In this document: in pieces, positions 63,147 through 64,000 of the stretch
Position numbering within the stretch: position 1 is the stretch's first letter
How the letters are laid out: every line of letters begins with the position of its first letter
NCBI RefSeq assembly: GCF_001422725.1
Contig: NZ_LMMA01000006.1
Coordinates: forward strand, 62,001 to 126,000
Length of the DNA stretch: 64,000 bases
Source of the DNA: Flavobacterium sp. Leaf82
GTDB lineage: Bacteria; Bacteroidota; Bacteroidia; Flavobacteriales; Flavobacteriaceae
Direction of reading: 5' to 3'
Made by a program: the position numbers and the translations under genes
The notes under the pieces: generated by a model
What the model was told of the DNA's origin: nothing
The model's database searches: none
Seen by the model: only the letters and a program-made list of their open reading frames with translations

Positions 63147-63328
63147 AACGATAGATTATAGACTAAATAAAATGAACCTAAAATAAGGATTTATGCAAAA
63201 ACAGGTATAAATACGCGTTCTCAGAACTATATTAAGTGGTAAAATTGCAGTAAATAATTTTTAGTTAAGAGTTAAGTTTTCCCAAAGGGGAAATTAATAA
63301 CATACTGTCATTTTTTTTGGAACAATTT

Positions 63329-63378
63329 AGTGAGATTTCTAATCGAAGCCAACGATTAGAGATCTCACTTTTTTTTGT
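63329..63378 (+). terminator. Strong terminator between convergent genes
   Basis: AGTGAGATTTCTAATCG and CGATTAGAGATCTCACT are 17-bp arms with one mismatch around AAGCCAA, followed by eight T. It ends the 62793-63146 unit. Confidence 0.85.
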
Positions 63379-63391
63379 CCTCTTTAAAAAA

Positions 63392-64000
63392 TTAAAACTG
63401 TGAATTAATTCTAACCAAACCTTTTACCAAAGCAAGTGCTTTTATACTGGTTATAGGAAACTCTATAGTTTGATGATGCGGGTTCTGAGATACAAATTGC
63501 ACATACGACTCTCGGTCTGATTGTTTGATGTAGCGGGTAAAAAAGAATTCATTACCATCATTGTTCACATAAATCAGGTACATTTCGCCCCAAAGAATGT
63601 TAGTTACCAGATTAAACACCTTTTTGTAGACTACAATATCTCCGCTTTTTAATAAAGGAGACATACTATCTCCTGTTATATACAATGCTCCGTCAAATTC
63701 TGAGATTTTGGGAACTCTGATAAAATCAACTGGTCTTTGATCTTCATTGTTGCCAAATAAATCAATAATTCCGGCTGTGGTTTGAATATCATAGAGCGGA
63801 ATATCCAGTTTTTTTAAATTTTTATCTGTTCTTTTATATAATCTGGCGTCAGTTTCCTGCAAAGCACTCCACTTTATCATGTCTCCATCACCTGTAAAAA
63901 GCCATTCCAGATTGATATCTTTATATCTTGTTAAGATATTCTCTAACTTGTCTAAACCTATCGTTTTATTGTTTTTTAGCTGACTCGCAAAAGAACCATT
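63392..64000 (-). CDS. HTH-S24 (LexA/CI-like) repressor, 5' end cut by window edge
   Basis: The frame is open beyond the internal ATG at 63880 to base 64000 and reads, in coding order, NGSFASQLKNNKTIGLDKLE and then WLFTGDGDM. This is the second half of an XRE helix-turn-helix with its usual ending. The C-terminal part is a peptidase S24 domain: putative cleavage site TTAGIIDLF, catalytic Ser in YITGDSMSPLL and Lys in FTRYIKQ. Such repressors respond to DNA damage by self-cleavage in phages and mobile elements, or act without cleavage as stress regulators. About 50 N-terminal residues are missing. Confidence 0.85.
   Translation of the reverse strand, partial: NGSFASQLKNNKTIGLDKLENILTRYKDINLEWLFTGDGDMIKWSALQETDARLYKRTDKNLKKLDIPLYDIQTTAGIIDLFGNNEDQRPVDFIRVPKISEFDGALYITGDSMSPLLKSGDIVVYKKVFNLVTNILWGEMYLIYVNNDGNEFFFTRYIKQSDRESYVQFVSQNPHHQTIEFPITSIKALALVKGLVRINSQF

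Overview
The window is AT-rich and looks like the chromosome of a gliding Flavobacterium (Bacteroidota). It carries the gldKLMNO cluster, a SusC/SusD polysaccharide locus, GH92 mannosidases and Bacteroidota-type promoters (TTG, spacer, TAnnTTTG). It also has many flavobacterial intergenic palindromes and word-like repeats. No rRNA, tRNA, insertion sequence, integrase or CRISPR array was seen.

Layout. (1) 1-16995 is a mannose/glucose glycan utilisation locus on the minus strand. It holds a GH97 glucosidase, ManA, a LacI-type regulator, SusC, SusD, a GH2 beta-mannosidase lacking one domain, two GH92 alpha-mannosidases and the start of a GH125 alpha-mannosidase. Three near-identical palindromes with a central CG (upstream of susC, lacI and the GH97 gene) look like operators of the LacI-type protein. 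The set fits uptake and trimming of mannose-rich glycans such as high-mannose N-glycans, with ManA feeding mannose-6-phosphate to glycolysis. (2) 17138-26100 holds housekeeping and unknown genes: DUF1761, a GNAT-like protein, a lipid kinase divergent from an App1-type phosphatase, an ABC-F ATPase, DUF983 and an FAD oxidoreductase. (3) 26176-32195 is gldK-gldL-gldM-gldN-gldO, the core of the type IX secretion/gliding motor. Upstream of it are an arginase-fold protein that has lost its metal ligands and topA. (4) 36711-44925 runs on the plus strand: miaB, a membrane protein, a sigma-54 activator, lptE, an acidic-repeat/TPR protein, secG, groES and groEL. (5) 45261-50608 has a phosphodiesterase, an SDR with an AraC regulator, and a SulP transporter, separated by repeat-rich gaps. 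(6) 50896-53994 has a beta-barrel protein and a small protein divergent from a LytS/LytTR two-component pair. A 19-bp tandem repeat, the likely LytTR site, lies between them.

(7) 54196-64000 is accessory and mostly unknown. Its most notable part is a minus-strand run (57417-61807). It starts with a 381-residue protein that appears to fuse a TssD/Hcp-like type VI secretion tube domain to a C-terminal domain resembling SleB-type cell-wall hydrolases. The next gene overlaps it by ATGA and encodes an exported protein. Two more related exported proteins and two lipoproteins follow. I read this as an undescribed T6SS effector with an array of periplasmic immunity proteins. The window ends in a truncated HTH-S24 repressor.
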